A DNA stretch of 64,000 nt from the NCBI GenBank assembly GCA_002352225.1, contig DEIA01000056.1, positions 16,706 to 80,705 on the forward strand, in the 5' to 3' direction. The notes beneath the pieces were generated by a model. The model saw nothing but the letters and a program-made list of their open reading frames with translations, did not search any database and had not been told where the DNA came from. Positions within the stretch are counted from its first letter, which is position 1, and each line of letters begins with the position of its first letter. Position numbers and translations under genes: made by a program. The DNA comes from Flammeovirgaceae bacterium UBA2786 (lineage in GTDB: Bacteria > Bacteroidota > Bacteroidia > Cytophagales > Cyclobacteriaceae). Positions 1 through 9,414 of the stretch are shown here, one piece after another.

Positions 1-749
1 AACTCACGCGCTAAAGTTTCGGCCGGCTGACGCTCTGGGCCATCACCAATCATAAGAAGTTTGGAGGGAATTTCTTTGTGGATGTTGTGAAACACATGAA
101 TTACATCCATTATCCGTTTTACTTTACGGAAGTTAGAGATATGAACCACCAAAGATTCTCCGTGGGGGCAAATGGCTTTCTTAAAATGATCTTTCTTTTG
201 TTTTTTAAATTTCTCCAGGTCTATGAAGTTTGGGATCACTTCAATTTCGCGGGTGATTTTAAATGAATGATATGTTTCTTTCTTTAAATCTTCTGATACA
301 GAAGTTACACCATCCGATTGGTTTATACTAAATGTTACTACGGGTTCATAACTCGCATCTTTACCAACCAACGTAATATCGGTGCCGTGCAGGGTGGTTA
401 CTACCGGAATGTAGATGCCATGCGTTTTTAAAATCTGTTTGGCCATGTAGGCTGCAGAGGCATGCGGAATAGCGTAATGTACATGCAACAAATCGAGCCC
501 TTCATTCTTTACTACGCTTACCATCTTGCTGGCCAGGGCCAGTTCGTAAGGCGGATATTCAAATAATGGATAGGAGCGAAATTCAACTTCGTGGTAGAAT
601 AAATTTTCGTTCAGAAAGTCTAACCGGCTGGGTTGGCTGTAGGTAATAAAGTGTACCTGATGGCCTTCTTTGGCGAGCGCTTTGCCTAGTTCTGTTGCTA
701 CCACGCCACTACCACCAAAGGTAGGATAACACACAATGCCAATTTTCAT
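1..749 (-). CDS. bshA: N-acetyl-alpha-D-glucosaminyl L-malate synthase BshA (5' part)
   Basis: This gene is cut by the left window edge; about 249 N-terminal residues of a family usually near 375-380 are present. The start, MKIGIVCYPTFGGSGVVATE, is the family's characteristic GT4 N-terminus with its glycine-rich nucleotide-sugar loop. Further on, HVHYAIPHA and TTLHGTDITLVG match the malate/UDP-GlcNAc site region, and VIPNFIDLEKF begins the linker to the second Rossmann domain. BshA transfers GlcNAc from UDP-GlcNAc to L-malate, the first step of bacillithiol synthesis in the cytoplasm. The start codon at 749 is the only reasonable one. The 204 nt upstream (750-953) separate it from the next minus-strand gene; no clear -7 box was seen there. 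The second GT domain lies outside the window. Confidence 0.93.
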   Translation of the reverse strand, partial: MKIGIVCYPTFGGSGVVATELGKALAKEGHQVHFITYSQPSRLDFLNENLFYHEVEFRSYPLFEYPPYELALASKMVSVVKNEGLDLLHVHYAIPHASAAYMAKQILKTHGIYIPVVTTLHGTDITLVGKDASYEPVVTFSINQSDGVTSVSEDLKKETYHSFKITREIEVIPNFIDLEKFKKQKKDHFKKAICPHGESLVVHISNFRKVKRIMDVIHVFHNIHKEIPSKLLMIGDGPERQPAETLARE

Positions 750-953
750 CTGTTAATTTCTGTTTTTAAGTTGCCAGATGAAATCGCCAGATAGTTTATC
801 GTTTAATGAGATAAGGCTAGTACAAGGTATTGACGATTTCATTCGGGTAGAATAATACGTGTTGGTTTGAAGATAAAACAAAATCTTAAAACCCTCCTGC
901 TAAACCCTGCAAACGGTCATTTAGTTTCACCAATTCCACTATTAACATATTAT

Positions 954-3686
954 TTAATACTGGCGGTAATTAAAAATAGCCTGATAAATTACCTCTTGAA
1001 TACGCGGCCTGATGTTGGCATTCAGCAACTTATTGTTTGTCATATCGGGGTGTACCCGGTTTGATAAATAAACGTAAACCAGATTAAACTGCGGATCGAC
1101 CCAGATGCAGGTTCCGGTAAAACCGGTGTGGCCGAACGTAAGCGGAGAGGCAAACAAAGTGGTGGGGCCGGCCCAATCACTTATAGTAGGCTTATCCCAA
1201 CCTAATCCGCGCCTGCTGGTTTCATATTGTTTAGTAGTGAAGAATTCTACGGTTTCAGGTTTAAAAAATTGATACCCGCCATAATTCCCTTTTTGTAGTA
1301 GCATCTGGCCTAGCTTAGCAAGGTCGTTAGCGTTTCCAAACAAACCAGCATGGCCGGCAATATTTCCATGCATGGCTGCACCCTGATCGTGCACATATCC
1401 GGTTAACAACCCTTTTCTGAAAAGTTTATCGTCTTCGGTAGGTGCAATTTGCCCGGCTGTAAATTTTTGAAGAGGCAGATAGCCTAGCGTGGAGGCACCC
1501 AAAGGCTCATAAAAATTTTGTTCTAAAAAATCCTGAATGGGTTGATTTAGCATTTTTTCGGCCAGGTGCTGTAAAATGTAAAAACCCATATCGCTATATC
1601 GATACCCATATACGGTGCGGGCAGTTTTGTCTTGTACACGGGCTTTAATAATCCATTGCCATAAACTATCCTTCATGGCTTTGGAGGCAAACATTTTTTC
1701 CGTTACCGGAAAGGGATAATCTGAACTGCGTACCGAACTGTAATATTCAGGTAAAGGCTTGTCTTCTTTAATGGTGCCCGACCAGAAAGGCAGAAAGGGC
1801 CACAACCCAGCCTGATGTGTGAGTATATCTTTAAGGGTGTAATCTTTCTTGTTCGATTTTTTTAACTCGGGCAGGTACACCGAAGCTTTTTTATTAATGT
1901 CGATTAACCCTTTTTCGTGCATGAACATAACGGTTTGCAAGGTGGCTGCCACTTTGGTAATGGAAGCCAGATCGTACAGTGTGTTTTCGGTTACGGGTAA
2001 TTGATTGTTATAATTTAACCAGCCGTTTGCACGATCGTAAATTACTTTTCCATCCTTTACCACCAGTACATAACTACCGGGTGTTGCGCAGCTATCGATG
2101 GCCTCGTTTGCAATGGTTTCAATTTTTTCAAGCGTTTTGCTGTCTACTCCGGCAGCTTCGGGAAGGGTGTAAGAAAGGCGATTGAGCGAAGAGGTTTGTA
2201 AACCAAAGCCGGCCTCAAAAGCACCCGATATGGGTACCGGCAACACGCCCTGGGCAGGCACACCACCAAAAATTATTTCAGCAGAAATTTTTTGAATTTC
2301 AGCAGTGTCTGAATAGCCTGTTAATAGCACTGGAAAATCTTTGAGATAAGCTAAATCGCCTGGCCTGCCAAAATGAGTAATAACAACTTGTTTATGTTGA
2401 CTAAGCGTTTTGAGAAATGACAATAACGCTTCATGGTATACGAATACACCCACCACCACCACATCGGTATCAGCCAATTCATTTTTCAGCGTGGTAGTAT
2501 CCTGTGCGTGGGTTAATTCAAAATGATTGAATGGAGCATACTTGCTCAGGTAGCGGGTAAATTCATTTTGTGCCGATTGCCCGATTGACAGCGAAGCAAA
2601 TTTCCGATTCTCTAACTGAATTATGGGCAATACCTGGTTATGGTTATTAAGTAAGGTCACTAACCCTTCAGAAATCTGATGCCGCAGAAGTTTTGCTTCT
2701 GCATTGTTTAATCGCGCCAGCAGGTTATCGGTATTGATTGTTTTAGTAAGGCTAAGTCCGGCATCATACTTTAGGGCAAGCATTTTTTTTACAGCGGTAT
2801 CAATTCTGGATTGCAGTTCTTTATCCTTCCGTACCGCCTTTAAAATTTTTTTTATAGCGGCAGGTATATCATCACTTCCCCAAATCACATCGTGCCCCAG
2901 ATAAAGCGCAATTAATTCTACCTCACCCTCTGGTTGTTTGCCGGCTAATTTTTTCAGGTATGGAATTTCTGCGATGGAAACACCATTGTAATCAGATCGT
3001 GGTAATAAATCTTCTTCCAGTTTGCCGTGGTCATCCGTTTCAAAATCAATTATACCGGTGTAAGATGAAACCGCCCCGGTTGTTTGCTGCAGTAACTGAT
3101 TGGCCCAGATAGTATCGGTTTCGGCAGAACCACTAAGCCAGGTAAAACTTTTGGCAGCAGTAAGCCCTTTCAAATAATTAAGGTAGGTTTCTTTTAGTCG
3201 TGTATTTTTATAACTGTGAATGGGCTCAACAACCAACGAGGGAACAGGCAATAAGTTGGCATGAATACCAAGCAGATGTTGCTGTCTGGCTGTTTCGGCA
3301 CCCGCTTTAATGATCAACTCTTCCTGATGGTGTAAAGCACTTAATAAAAAGGGCGATTGTAGCGGCAATAAACTGTCGGTTAAATGTTGGGCTTGCCAAC
3401 CAGAACCAATTATAAGCAATGGAATTTCAGACTCTTGTTGTAGTTTATTAATCCGGATAGCGTGACGGATTGGGCCGTCAGGCATTATAACTACACCTCC
3501 GGGTTTAGATTTTAGAAAATCATTCTCGTCCTGATCGGCCGGAAATTGAACCCAAAATAACTGACTGATTTTTTCAGAAGGATTAAGGGTTTGAAAAACA
3601 CTATCTACCCAACGGTTTTTTTGGGTTTGAGCATGGGTTATTACAGGAATGAATAAGAATAGAATAAAGGAAACTTTTTTCAGCAT
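954..3686 (-). CDS. GH3-like / beta-lactamase-fold serine hydrolase fusion, exported
   Basis: This 910-residue protein has a signal peptide at about residues 1-19. Residues about 25-320 align by eye with the GH3 (NagZ-like beta-N-acetylhexosaminidase) barrel, with a GH3 C-terminal-like region to about 520. Residues about 535-905 form a class C beta-lactamase/penicillin-binding-like serine hydrolase: S575-I-T-K578 is the SxxK motif and Y-S-D in YRYSDMGFY replaces YxN. Such fusions are common in Bacteroidetes and act on cell-wall muropeptides or beta-lactams. Oddly, the GH3 half lacks the KHFPGHGDT motif and a recognisable FTDAL nucleophile loop, although the following GEVELIALYLGHD block is kept. 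This makes the protein shorter than the roughly 970-1000 residues I expect. The serine hydrolase half looks intact. Its substrate is unknown. Confidence 0.85.
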   Translation of the reverse strand: MLKKVSFILFLFIPVITHAQTQKNRWVDSVFQTLNPSEKISQLFWVQFPADQDENDFLKSKPGGVVIMPDGPIRHAIRINKLQQESEIPLLIIGSGWQAQHLTDSLLPLQSPFLLSALHHQEELIIKAGAETARQQHLLGIHANLLPVPSLVVEPIHSYKNTRLKETYLNYLKGLTAAKSFTWLSGSAETDTIWANQLLQQTTGAVSSYTGIIDFETDDHGKLEEDLLPRSDYNGVSIAEIPYLKKLAGKQPEGEVELIALYLGHDVIWGSDDIPAAIKKILKAVRKDKELQSRIDTAVKKMLALKYDAGLSLTKTINTDNLLARLNNAEAKLLRHQISEGLVTLLNNHNQVLPIIQLENRKFASLSIGQSAQNEFTRYLSKYAPFNHFELTHAQDTTTLKNELADTDVVVVGVFVYHEALLSFLKTLSQHKQVVITHFGRPGDLAYLKDFPVLLTGYSDTAEIQKISAEIIFGGVPAQGVLPVPISGAFEAGFGLQTSSLNRLSYTLPEAAGVDSKTLEKIETIANEAIDSCATPGSYVLVVKDGKVIYDRANGWLNYNNQLPVTENTLYDLASITKVAATLQTVMFMHEKGLIDINKKASVYLPELKKSNKKDYTLKDILTHQAGLWPFLPFWSGTIKEDKPLPEYYSSVRSSDYPFPVTEKMFASKAMKDSLWQWIIKARVQDKTARTVYGYRYSDMGFYILQHLAEKMLNQPIQDFLEQNFYEPLGASTLGYLPLQKFTAGQIAPTEDDKLFRKGLLTGYVHDQGAAMHGNIAGHAGLFGNANDLAKLGQMLLQKGNYGGYQFFKPETVEFFTTKQYETSRRGLGWDKPTISDWAGPTTLFASPLTFGHTGFTGTCIWVDPQFNLVYVYLSNRVHPDMTNNKLLNANIRPRIQEVIYQAIFNYRQY

Positions 3687-3797
3687 TGGCCCGTTCGATT
3701 TTTGTACTTTTACCTTTCTTTTAGAATCAAAATCTGAACTATAACGAAAGGAAAGATTTTATCAGATGCAAGCTACGTTTAGATTAAAAGAAAAACT

Positions 3798-4166
3798 ATG
3801 AAGTTTTTATCGTTATTCACAAAAGCCCCACAACATCAACGGTTTTCATACAGGCCGCGGTTTTACGATGAGCAGAAGGAAGAAATGCAAGAGCGTGAAA
3901 ACCGGATAAGAAAAGAGATTGAACGCGAGCGTGGTATTGTAAACGAAACACAAGGCGAGCACCGATCACGTATTGCAGGATCGTTTCATGCAGCACGCAG
4001 ACGAAACAAACCATTGATTGGTGGTAATGCGGTAATGATCCGGTTAGGGGTGCTTTTGTTTCTCAGTGTTTTTATCATTGCCTTTTTGCAATGGGGTAAG
4101 CCTGTACTTTATTCCTTGTTTTTGTTTATACCGGTTTATTTTTATCTCAAATTCAAAAGCAAGTAA
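3798..4166 (+). CDS. Small hypothetical membrane protein
   Basis: I do not recognise this 122-residue protein. Residues 1-75 are highly charged (a run of Glu, Arg and Lys with coiled-coil character around 25-50) and contain no cysteine. Residues about 80-117 hold two hydrophobic segments separated by a short QWGKP turn, so it is probably a small inner-membrane protein with a basic or acidic cytoplasmic N-tail. It lies 17 nt upstream of mutL on the same strand and probably shares its transcript. It is divergent from the GH3/serine hydrolase gene across 111 nt. Confidence 0.75.
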   Translation: MKFLSLFTKAPQHQRFSYRPRFYDEQKEEMQERENRIRKEIERERGIVNETQGEHRSRIAGSFHAARRRNKPLIGGNAVMIRLGVLLFLSVFIIAFLQWGKPVLYSLFLFIPVYFYLKFKSK

Positions 4167-4183
4167 TTGTCTGGAAAGAATCC

Positions 4184-5986
4184 ATGCCCGATATCATTCA
4201 CCTTCTTCCCGATTCTATTGCCAACCAGATTGCTGCCGGTGAGGTAGTGCAGCGCCCGGCTTCGGCTGTTAAAGAGTTGATCGAAAATTCGTTAGATGCC
4301 GGAGCTACTCAAATTAAGTTGTTTGTAAAAGAAGCCGGTAAAACCCTGATTCAGATTATTGACAATGGAACCGGCATGAGCGAAACCGATGCACGCATGA
4401 GTTTAGAGCGCCATGCTACTTCTAAAATTCGTACAACCGATGATTTATTTCGCCTACGTACCATGGGCTTTCGGGGCGAAGCATTAGCATCCATAGCCGC
4501 GGTATCGCAATTCGAACTTAAAACCCGTCAGGCTCATACTGATTTAGGTACTCAAATTCTGGTGGAAGGGTCAGAAATAAAAAATCAATCGCCTGTTGCA
4601 TGCGAAAAAGGGACCAACATCAGTGTAAAAAATTTATTTTTTAACATTCCGGCCCGCAGAAACTTTCTGAAATCGAACCCGGTGGAAATGCGGCACATCA
4701 TTGAAGAATTTCAACGATTGGCCTTGGCACATTCGGCTGTAGCATTTCAACTGCGGCACGATGAAGAACTGATTTATGATTTACCACCTGCCAAACTGAG
4801 TCAACGTATCGTAGCCCTTTTCGGGAAATCATTTCAGGAACAACTTGCTCCTTGCCAGGAAGAAACAACGTTGGTAAAAATTACCGGATATATTGGCAGG
4901 CCGGAATCGGCCCGTAAAACGCGGGGCGAACAATTCATTTTTGTAAATCAACGATTCATTCGCAACAACTACCTTAATCATGCTGTAACCAGTGCGTTTG
5001 AGGGGCTGCTGCCCGATGGTAATTTTCCGTTCTATGTGTTGTTTATTGAAATCGATCCAAAACACATTGATGTAAACGTGCATCCTACCAAAACAGAAAT
5101 TAAGTTTGATGATGAGCGTGCTGTGTATGGCGTGGTGTGGGCTGCCGTAAAGCAAGCATTAAGTACACACAACCTGGCTCCGGCTATCGATTTTAAAGCC
5201 GATATAAATCTGGTGGGCAAGTTAAACCAGAGCATTACCAAAGAGCAATTTATTGACGAACAGTTTTCCAACTCGCTTACGCGCAGCAACCTGCAGAACT
5301 GGGAAAAGCTTTTTGAAAATGAAGTGCCGGCATCTAAACTGTTTCAAAGAGCGGAACAGGAAGGCAACGTACTGCGCTTTGAAAGTGCTCTTAATAAAGC
5401 CGACAATGAGGAAAAGCCCAGCGAAGAACAAGGACTGTTTCAGTTTCAGCAAAAATATATTGTGCGGGCGTCAAAAAGTGGGTTAATGATTATTGATCAG
5501 CAAGCGGCTCATGAAAGGGTATTATTTGAAAAGTACCTGGCCCGTCAAAAAGGCGGTGCCGGAAACAGCCAGCAGAGTTTATTTCCACAAACCGTTACCT
5601 TAACGGCTGCTGATTACGCTCTGGCCATGGAAATTGAGCAGGAACTTATTGGCCTGGGTTTCAGGTTTGAAATATTTGGGAAGAATGCTGTATTGGTAAC
5701 GGGCATTCCAACCGGTGTAACCGGAACTGAGAAAGAGCTATTTGAAGGATTGATTGAGCAGTTTAAAAAGAACCAGGCCGAGTTGCAATTGCCGGTACGC
5801 GATAATTTAGCACTGGCATTAGCCAGACGGGCAGCCATTAAATCTGGTCAAAAACTACTGCCCGAAGAGATAAAATCGGTAGTGGAGGGGCTGTTTGCCT
5901 GCGCTAAACCTAATTTTTCTCCCGATGGCCGCCCAACATTTTTTACCTTTGAAACGTCTAAGATAGAAAGTTACTTTACCCGATAA
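4184..5986 (+). CDS. mutL: DNA mismatch repair protein MutL
   Basis: This 600-residue protein couples MutS mismatch recognition to strand removal. The N-terminal GHKL ATPase is clear: IANQIAAGEVVQRPASAVKE at about 12-31, ELIENSLDAGAT with the catalytic Glu, DNGTGM, and MGFRGEALASIAA. FVNQRFIRN and HVDVN-like VNVHPTKTEIKF follow in the transducer domain. The C-terminal domain carries D438QQAAHERVLFE, matching the MutL endonuclease metal motif DQHA(X)2E(X)4E except for Gln in place of His, and a late SPDGRPTF in place of CPHGRPT. Nicking activity is therefore likely but not certain. The start is canonical for the family. The rhomboid gene begins 9 nt downstream. Confidence 0.97.
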   Translation: MPDIIHLLPDSIANQIAAGEVVQRPASAVKELIENSLDAGATQIKLFVKEAGKTLIQIIDNGTGMSETDARMSLERHATSKIRTTDDLFRLRTMGFRGEALASIAAVSQFELKTRQAHTDLGTQILVEGSEIKNQSPVACEKGTNISVKNLFFNIPARRNFLKSNPVEMRHIIEEFQRLALAHSAVAFQLRHDEELIYDLPPAKLSQRIVALFGKSFQEQLAPCQEETTLVKITGYIGRPESARKTRGEQFIFVNQRFIRNNYLNHAVTSAFEGLLPDGNFPFYVLFIEIDPKHIDVNVHPTKTEIKFDDERAVYGVVWAAVKQALSTHNLAPAIDFKADINLVGKLNQSITKEQFIDEQFSNSLTRSNLQNWEKLFENEVPASKLFQRAEQEGNVLRFESALNKADNEEKPSEEQGLFQFQQKYIVRASKSGLMIIDQQAAHERVLFEKYLARQKGGAGNSQQSLFPQTVTLTAADYALAMEIEQELIGLGFRFEIFGKNAVLVTGIPTGVTGTEKELFEGLIEQFKKNQAELQLPVRDNLALALARRAAIKSGQKLLPEEIKSVVEGLFACAKPNFSPDGRPTFFTFETSKIESYFTR

Positions 5987-5995
5987 TCTGTAAAC

Positions 5996-6589
5996 ATGTT
6001 TCGAGTTACTCCGCTGGTCAGAAATCTGATCATTATTAACATAGTGGTTTTTCTGGCTCAGAATCTTTTAAGTAATCTTCATATTACTGAACGCCTTTCG
6101 CTGTGGAGTGTTCAATCTCCCTATTTTAAACCGTACCAGTTTTTCACGTATATGTTTGCGCATGGGGGTATGGGGCACATCTTCTTTAATATGCTTGCCC
6201 TTGCTTCGTTTGCTCCCATTTTAGAAAGTTATTGGGGCGAAAAGAAGTTTTTGATTTTTTACCTCGCTACCGGTATTGGTGCAGGTATAATCTATGCGGC
6301 TGTTAATTATTTTATTGGCGCAGGTAGCGGAGGTATAATGCTGGGGGCATCGGGTGCAATCTATGGAATACTGATGGCCTTTGGTATGAGTTTTCCCAAC
6401 ATGGAGATTATGTTACTGTTTCCGCCTATCCCCATCAAGGCAAAATACATGGTGTTTATTATGGGTTTTATAACGTATGCATTAGATGGCAGCGGTACGG
6501 TGGCCCACCTTGCACACTTTGGTGGTGCATTTGTGGCATTTATTATTATTAGTTTCTGGCGAAAGCAAGGGGGTAACCGGGGTTGGTAA
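5996..6589 (+). CDS. Rhomboid family intramembrane serine protease (first of two)
   Basis: This 197-residue, six-helix membrane protein cleaves transmembrane substrates within the bilayer. The catalytic dyad is visible as GAS119G and AH174FGG; the HGGMGHIFFNM block is the conserved HxxxN-type second helix. There is no extra cytoplasmic domain. It follows mutL by 9 nt and precedes a second rhomboid gene, so the three are probably co-transcribed. The two rhomboids share the fold but not close sequence identity, suggesting an old duplication with divided substrates. The substrates are unknown. Confidence 0.92.
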   Translation: MFRVTPLVRNLIIINIVVFLAQNLLSNLHITERLSLWSVQSPYFKPYQFFTYMFAHGGMGHIFFNMLALASFAPILESYWGEKKFLIFYLATGIGAGIIYAAVNYFIGAGSGGIMLGASGAIYGILMAFGMSFPNMEIMLLFPPIPIKAKYMVFIMGFITYALDGSGTVAHLAHFGGAFVAFIIISFWRKQGGNRGW

Positions 6590-6631
6590 CTGCGCGAAAT
6601 AGAATTATCTTAAGTAGAAATTAGTTGAATT

Positions 6632-7528
6632 GTGTTTAACGAATTTAAAAACGCTTTTAGCCGGCAGAATAATGCCCATGCTCAGTTAATCATCATTAAC
6701 GTGGTGGTTTTTTTGGTGTTGGCAGTGGTTAAGGTTTTTTCCGTTGTGGCCGAGTCGCCCGAAGTATTTAATAGTATCCACGCACAACTCTCCATACCGG
6801 CACCGTTTTTCAGTTTCATTCAAAAGCCATGGACGATTATTACCTATGCTTTTGTGCATGATCTTTCCAGCATCTGGCATATCCTGTTCAATATGCTTGC
6901 GCTTTATTGGTTTGGTAAATTGTTTGTAGAGTACCTGGGTAGCGATAAACTTGTTGCGGTTTATGTGTTGGGCGCACTAGCCGGTGCATTCTTTTATTTA
7001 CTCGTGTATAATACTATTCCTTTTTATCAGGATCGCATTCCTGCCCCGGGCATGGTGGGCGCATCGGCAGCCGTTTATGCGGTGTTGGTTGCGGTAGCCA
7101 CATTACTTCCCGATTATACTTTCTTTTTGTTGTTCTTTGGCCCGGTACGAATTAAATACATCGCGCTTATCTATATCGTTATTTCATTTCTGGGATCGGT
7201 AGGGTTAAACGCAGGGGGTAATATTGCCCACCTGGGTGGTGCCTTTATGGGATACATTTATGTTAAACAACTGCAAGCTGGGGTTAATTGGGGCGGATGG
7301 ATAACCGCTACCCTTGACTGGTTTAGAGGGCTGTTTACACCTACTTCTAAAGTAAAAGTTACTTATCGTAAAACAGAACCACGCCAGGCTCAAGCTACGC
7401 CAACCTCAAAAGCAAGCAAGGCAAGTCAGGACGAGATTGATGCTATTCTGGATAAGATTTCAGATCGGGGTTATGAAAGTTTGAGTAAAGAAGAGAAGGA
7501 GAAACTCTTCAATGCCAGTAAGAAGTAG
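6632..7528 (+). CDS. Rhomboid family intramembrane serine protease (second of two)
   Basis: This 298-residue paralogue of the preceding gene starts with GTG at 6632. Catalytic residues are S145 in GASAA (the usual second Gly of GxSG is Ala) and H200 in AHLGGA; WHILFNMLALYWFG is the conserved helix-2 block. After the last membrane helix (about residue 210) comes a basic linker rich in Lys, Ala and Thr, and a conserved-looking C-terminal acidic helix (DEIDAILDKISDRGYESLSK) that faces the cytoplasm. This tail is common in Bacteroidetes rhomboids. The gene ends 3 nt before the stop codon of the convergent CarboxypepD_reg gene. Confidence 0.9.
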   Translation: MFNEFKNAFSRQNNAHAQLIIINVVVFLVLAVVKVFSVVAESPEVFNSIHAQLSIPAPFFSFIQKPWTIITYAFVHDLSSIWHILFNMLALYWFGKLFVEYLGSDKLVAVYVLGALAGAFFYLLVYNTIPFYQDRIPAPGMVGASAAVYAVLVAVATLLPDYTFFLLFFGPVRIKYIALIYIVISFLGSVGLNAGGNIAHLGGAFMGYIYVKQLQAGVNWGGWITATLDWFRGLFTPTSKVKVTYRKTEPRQAQATPTSKASKASQDEIDAILDKISDRGYESLSKEEKEKLFNASKK

Positions 7529-7531
7529 ACG

Positions 7532-8227
7532 CTACTTTTTCAACGCAAAAAACTGAATCATCATAGTGATGATTTCTTCTGAGGAGGTCAGGTAAAAGAC
7601 ATCTGGATTTTCTTCGTTGAAGCGTTCCAGTTTTTTGTTGTATTGCTCTTCGGTAATATTATACAATTCAATCAGTTTCTTTTTTGTTTCCGGGTCGCTA
7701 ATTGTTTTGCGGTAGATTTCTGTGCGACTCAATTCGTCTCGCCTGTTTTTGGTTTTATCTTTTCCACCCAGCCCAATGGTTATGCCCGGGCCAAAGGTGG
7801 CAACCTCGTTGGGCCTGGTCTCCAGGGTTTGTTTCTTTACCTGAATCTGTGTGTTGGCTGGTAAGTCTTTTTTCCAATCCTCAATACCACTAATGGTATA
7901 ATCACCATACACCGTTATATCTTTTAATAGACGGGTGTCTTCGGCCAGCATAATTCTTATCAGGTTCTCAGGCCTAATCACTTTAAACAAAAATGGTTTG
8001 TAGCCCAATCTTGTAAATACAAGGGTATCGCCTTTGGTACACGAAATACTGAAAACTCCCTTTTCGGTGGTGGATATTCCGATTGATTTACTCTTAACCT
8101 GCACTGCCACAAACGATAAGGGTTGAAAGGTTGTTGAGTCGAGAACCACACCCGATACTGAAAGATTAGATTGGGCAACTGCCGAAGTAACGAATAAAGA
8201 AGTAACGAGTACAAATAAAAACCGCAT
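7532..8227 (-). CDS. Carboxypeptidase-like regulatory domain protein, exported
   Basis: With the start at 8227 this is 231 residues: MRFLFVLVTSLFVTSAVAQ is a signal peptide that a longer reading from 8269 would bury. Residues about 20-100 form a CarboxypepD_reg-like beta-sandwich (SGVVLDSTTFQPLSFVAVQV, then the TTEKGVFSI and LVFTRLGYKP strands), the domain found at the N-terminus of SusC/TonB proteins. The remainder is charged, predicted mostly helical, and not recognised. It is probably periplasmic or surface-associated. It stands alone between a convergent rhomboid gene and the co-directional rlmN, 47 nt upstream. Confidence 0.82.
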   Translation of the reverse strand: MRFLFVLVTSLFVTSAVAQSNLSVSGVVLDSTTFQPLSFVAVQVKSKSIGISTTEKGVFSISCTKGDTLVFTRLGYKPFLFKVIRPENLIRIMLAEDTRLLKDITVYGDYTISGIEDWKKDLPANTQIQVKKQTLETRPNEVATFGPGITIGLGGKDKTKNRRDELSRTEIYRKTISDPETKKKLIELYNITEEQYNKKLERFNEENPDVFYLTSSEEIITMMIQFFALKK

Positions 8228-8274
8228 TAGCGTAAATTGGACAACATTAAGATGTAAATGAGAGTACAATAGTT

Positions 8275-9321
8275 TTACGATTTATTCGCCAACTGCCCGC
8301 AGGCAGCGTCAATATCTTTGCCTCTGCTTTTGCGAATGCGCGTGGTAATACCATTCTTTTCGAGTAAATCCATGTACATATCCAGCACAGCCTCGTCAGC
8401 CTGTTGAAACTCCCCATCATCAATTGGGTTGTATTCAATCAGGTTTACTTTAGAAGGCACAAGCCTGGCAAATTTTAGCAAGGCCTGTGCGTGTTCGGGC
8501 GAGTCGTTTACACCCTTCCACACTACATACTCGTATGTAACTTTGCTTTTTGTTTTCTGATACCAGTATTGTAAAGCTTCGGCCAGTTCTTCTAATGGGT
8601 TAGTATCATTTATGGGCATGATGGACGAACGTGTTTCATTTAGTGCTGCGTGTAGCGAAACAGCCAGGTTAAACTTCGGGTTATCGTCTGCCATTTTCTT
8701 AATCATCTTGGCCACGCCAACCGTGGATACGGTAATGCGCCTGCTGGCCATGTTAAGCCCTTTTGGAGATGTAATTTTTTCAATAGCTGCCATTACATTG
8801 GCATAGTTTAACATGGGTTCGCCCATGCCCATAAATACAATGTTGGTAAGGGGCCGCCCAAAGAACAATTCAGATTGCTCGCGTATTGCGGCCACCTGAT
8901 CATAAATTTCATCTACACTCAAATTGCGTTGGCGCTTTAACCGGGCAGTAGCACAAAATTTACAGGCCAGGCTACACCCCACTTGCGAGGATACGCAAGC
9001 GGTTATTCGTTTGTCGGTAGGAATTAATACAGATTCTACCACCAGGCCATCGTGTAGTGTAACAGCATTTTTTATTGTTCCATCGGCACTGCGCTGCATG
9101 TTGTCAACCTTAATATGGTTGATCACGAAATTAGCGTTCAACATTTCCCGGGTTTCGAGCGAAATGTTGGTCATCTGATCAAAACTTTTAGCCGATTTTT
9201 TCCATAACCACTCGTAAACCTGCTGGGCGCGAAAAGCTTTATCGCCTTTCTCAACAAAAAAGGTCTTCAGCTCTTCCAGCTTTAGTTTACGGATGTCGCG
9301 TTTGGTAACTTCGGTAATCAT
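8275..9321 (-). CDS. rlmN: Dual-specificity 23S rRNA/tRNA adenine-C2 methyltransferase RlmN
   Basis: With the start at 9321 (MITEVTKRDIRKLKLEEL) the protein has 348 residues, the normal family length. It is a radical-SAM enzyme that methylates C2 of A2503 in 23S rRNA and A37 in some tRNAs. SQVGCSLACKFCATA holds the CxxxCxxC [4Fe-4S] ligands; GMGEPMLN is the SAM-binding GGE-type motif; RITVSTVG and NLAVSLHA are family motifs. A late Cys (DAACGQL) fits the methyl-carrying cysteine. The frame stays open to 9483, but that would overlap dgcN and a -7 promoter box, so the shorter start is preferred. Confidence 0.96.
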   Translation of the reverse strand: MITEVTKRDIRKLKLEELKTFFVEKGDKAFRAQQVYEWLWKKSAKSFDQMTNISLETREMLNANFVINHIKVDNMQRSADGTIKNAVTLHDGLVVESVLIPTDKRITACVSSQVGCSLACKFCATARLKRQRNLSVDEIYDQVAAIREQSELFFGRPLTNIVFMGMGEPMLNYANVMAAIEKITSPKGLNMASRRITVSTVGVAKMIKKMADDNPKFNLAVSLHAALNETRSSIMPINDTNPLEELAEALQYWYQKTKSKVTYEYVVWKGVNDSPEHAQALLKFARLVPSKVNLIEYNPIDDGEFQQADEAVLDMYMDLLEKNGITTRIRKSRGKDIDAACGQLANKS

Positions 9322-9338
9322 CTTCAGGTAATAGACTG

Positions 9339-9346
9339 CAAAGGTA
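9339..9346 (-). promoter_or_regulatory. rlmN promoter -7 box
   Basis: On the minus strand this reads TACCTTTG, a match to the Bacteroidetes TAnnTTTG -7 element, 17 nt upstream of the chosen rlmN start. No good TTG -33 element was found at the usual spacing. Its position inside the longer possible reading frame supports the 9321 start. Confidence 0.55.
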
Positions 9347-9414
9347 CATAACCCAAATAATTTCTTTTTGAGTTTGAAATTTATCCACGTATTTTTCGAA
9401 ACAGTAAATACTTT

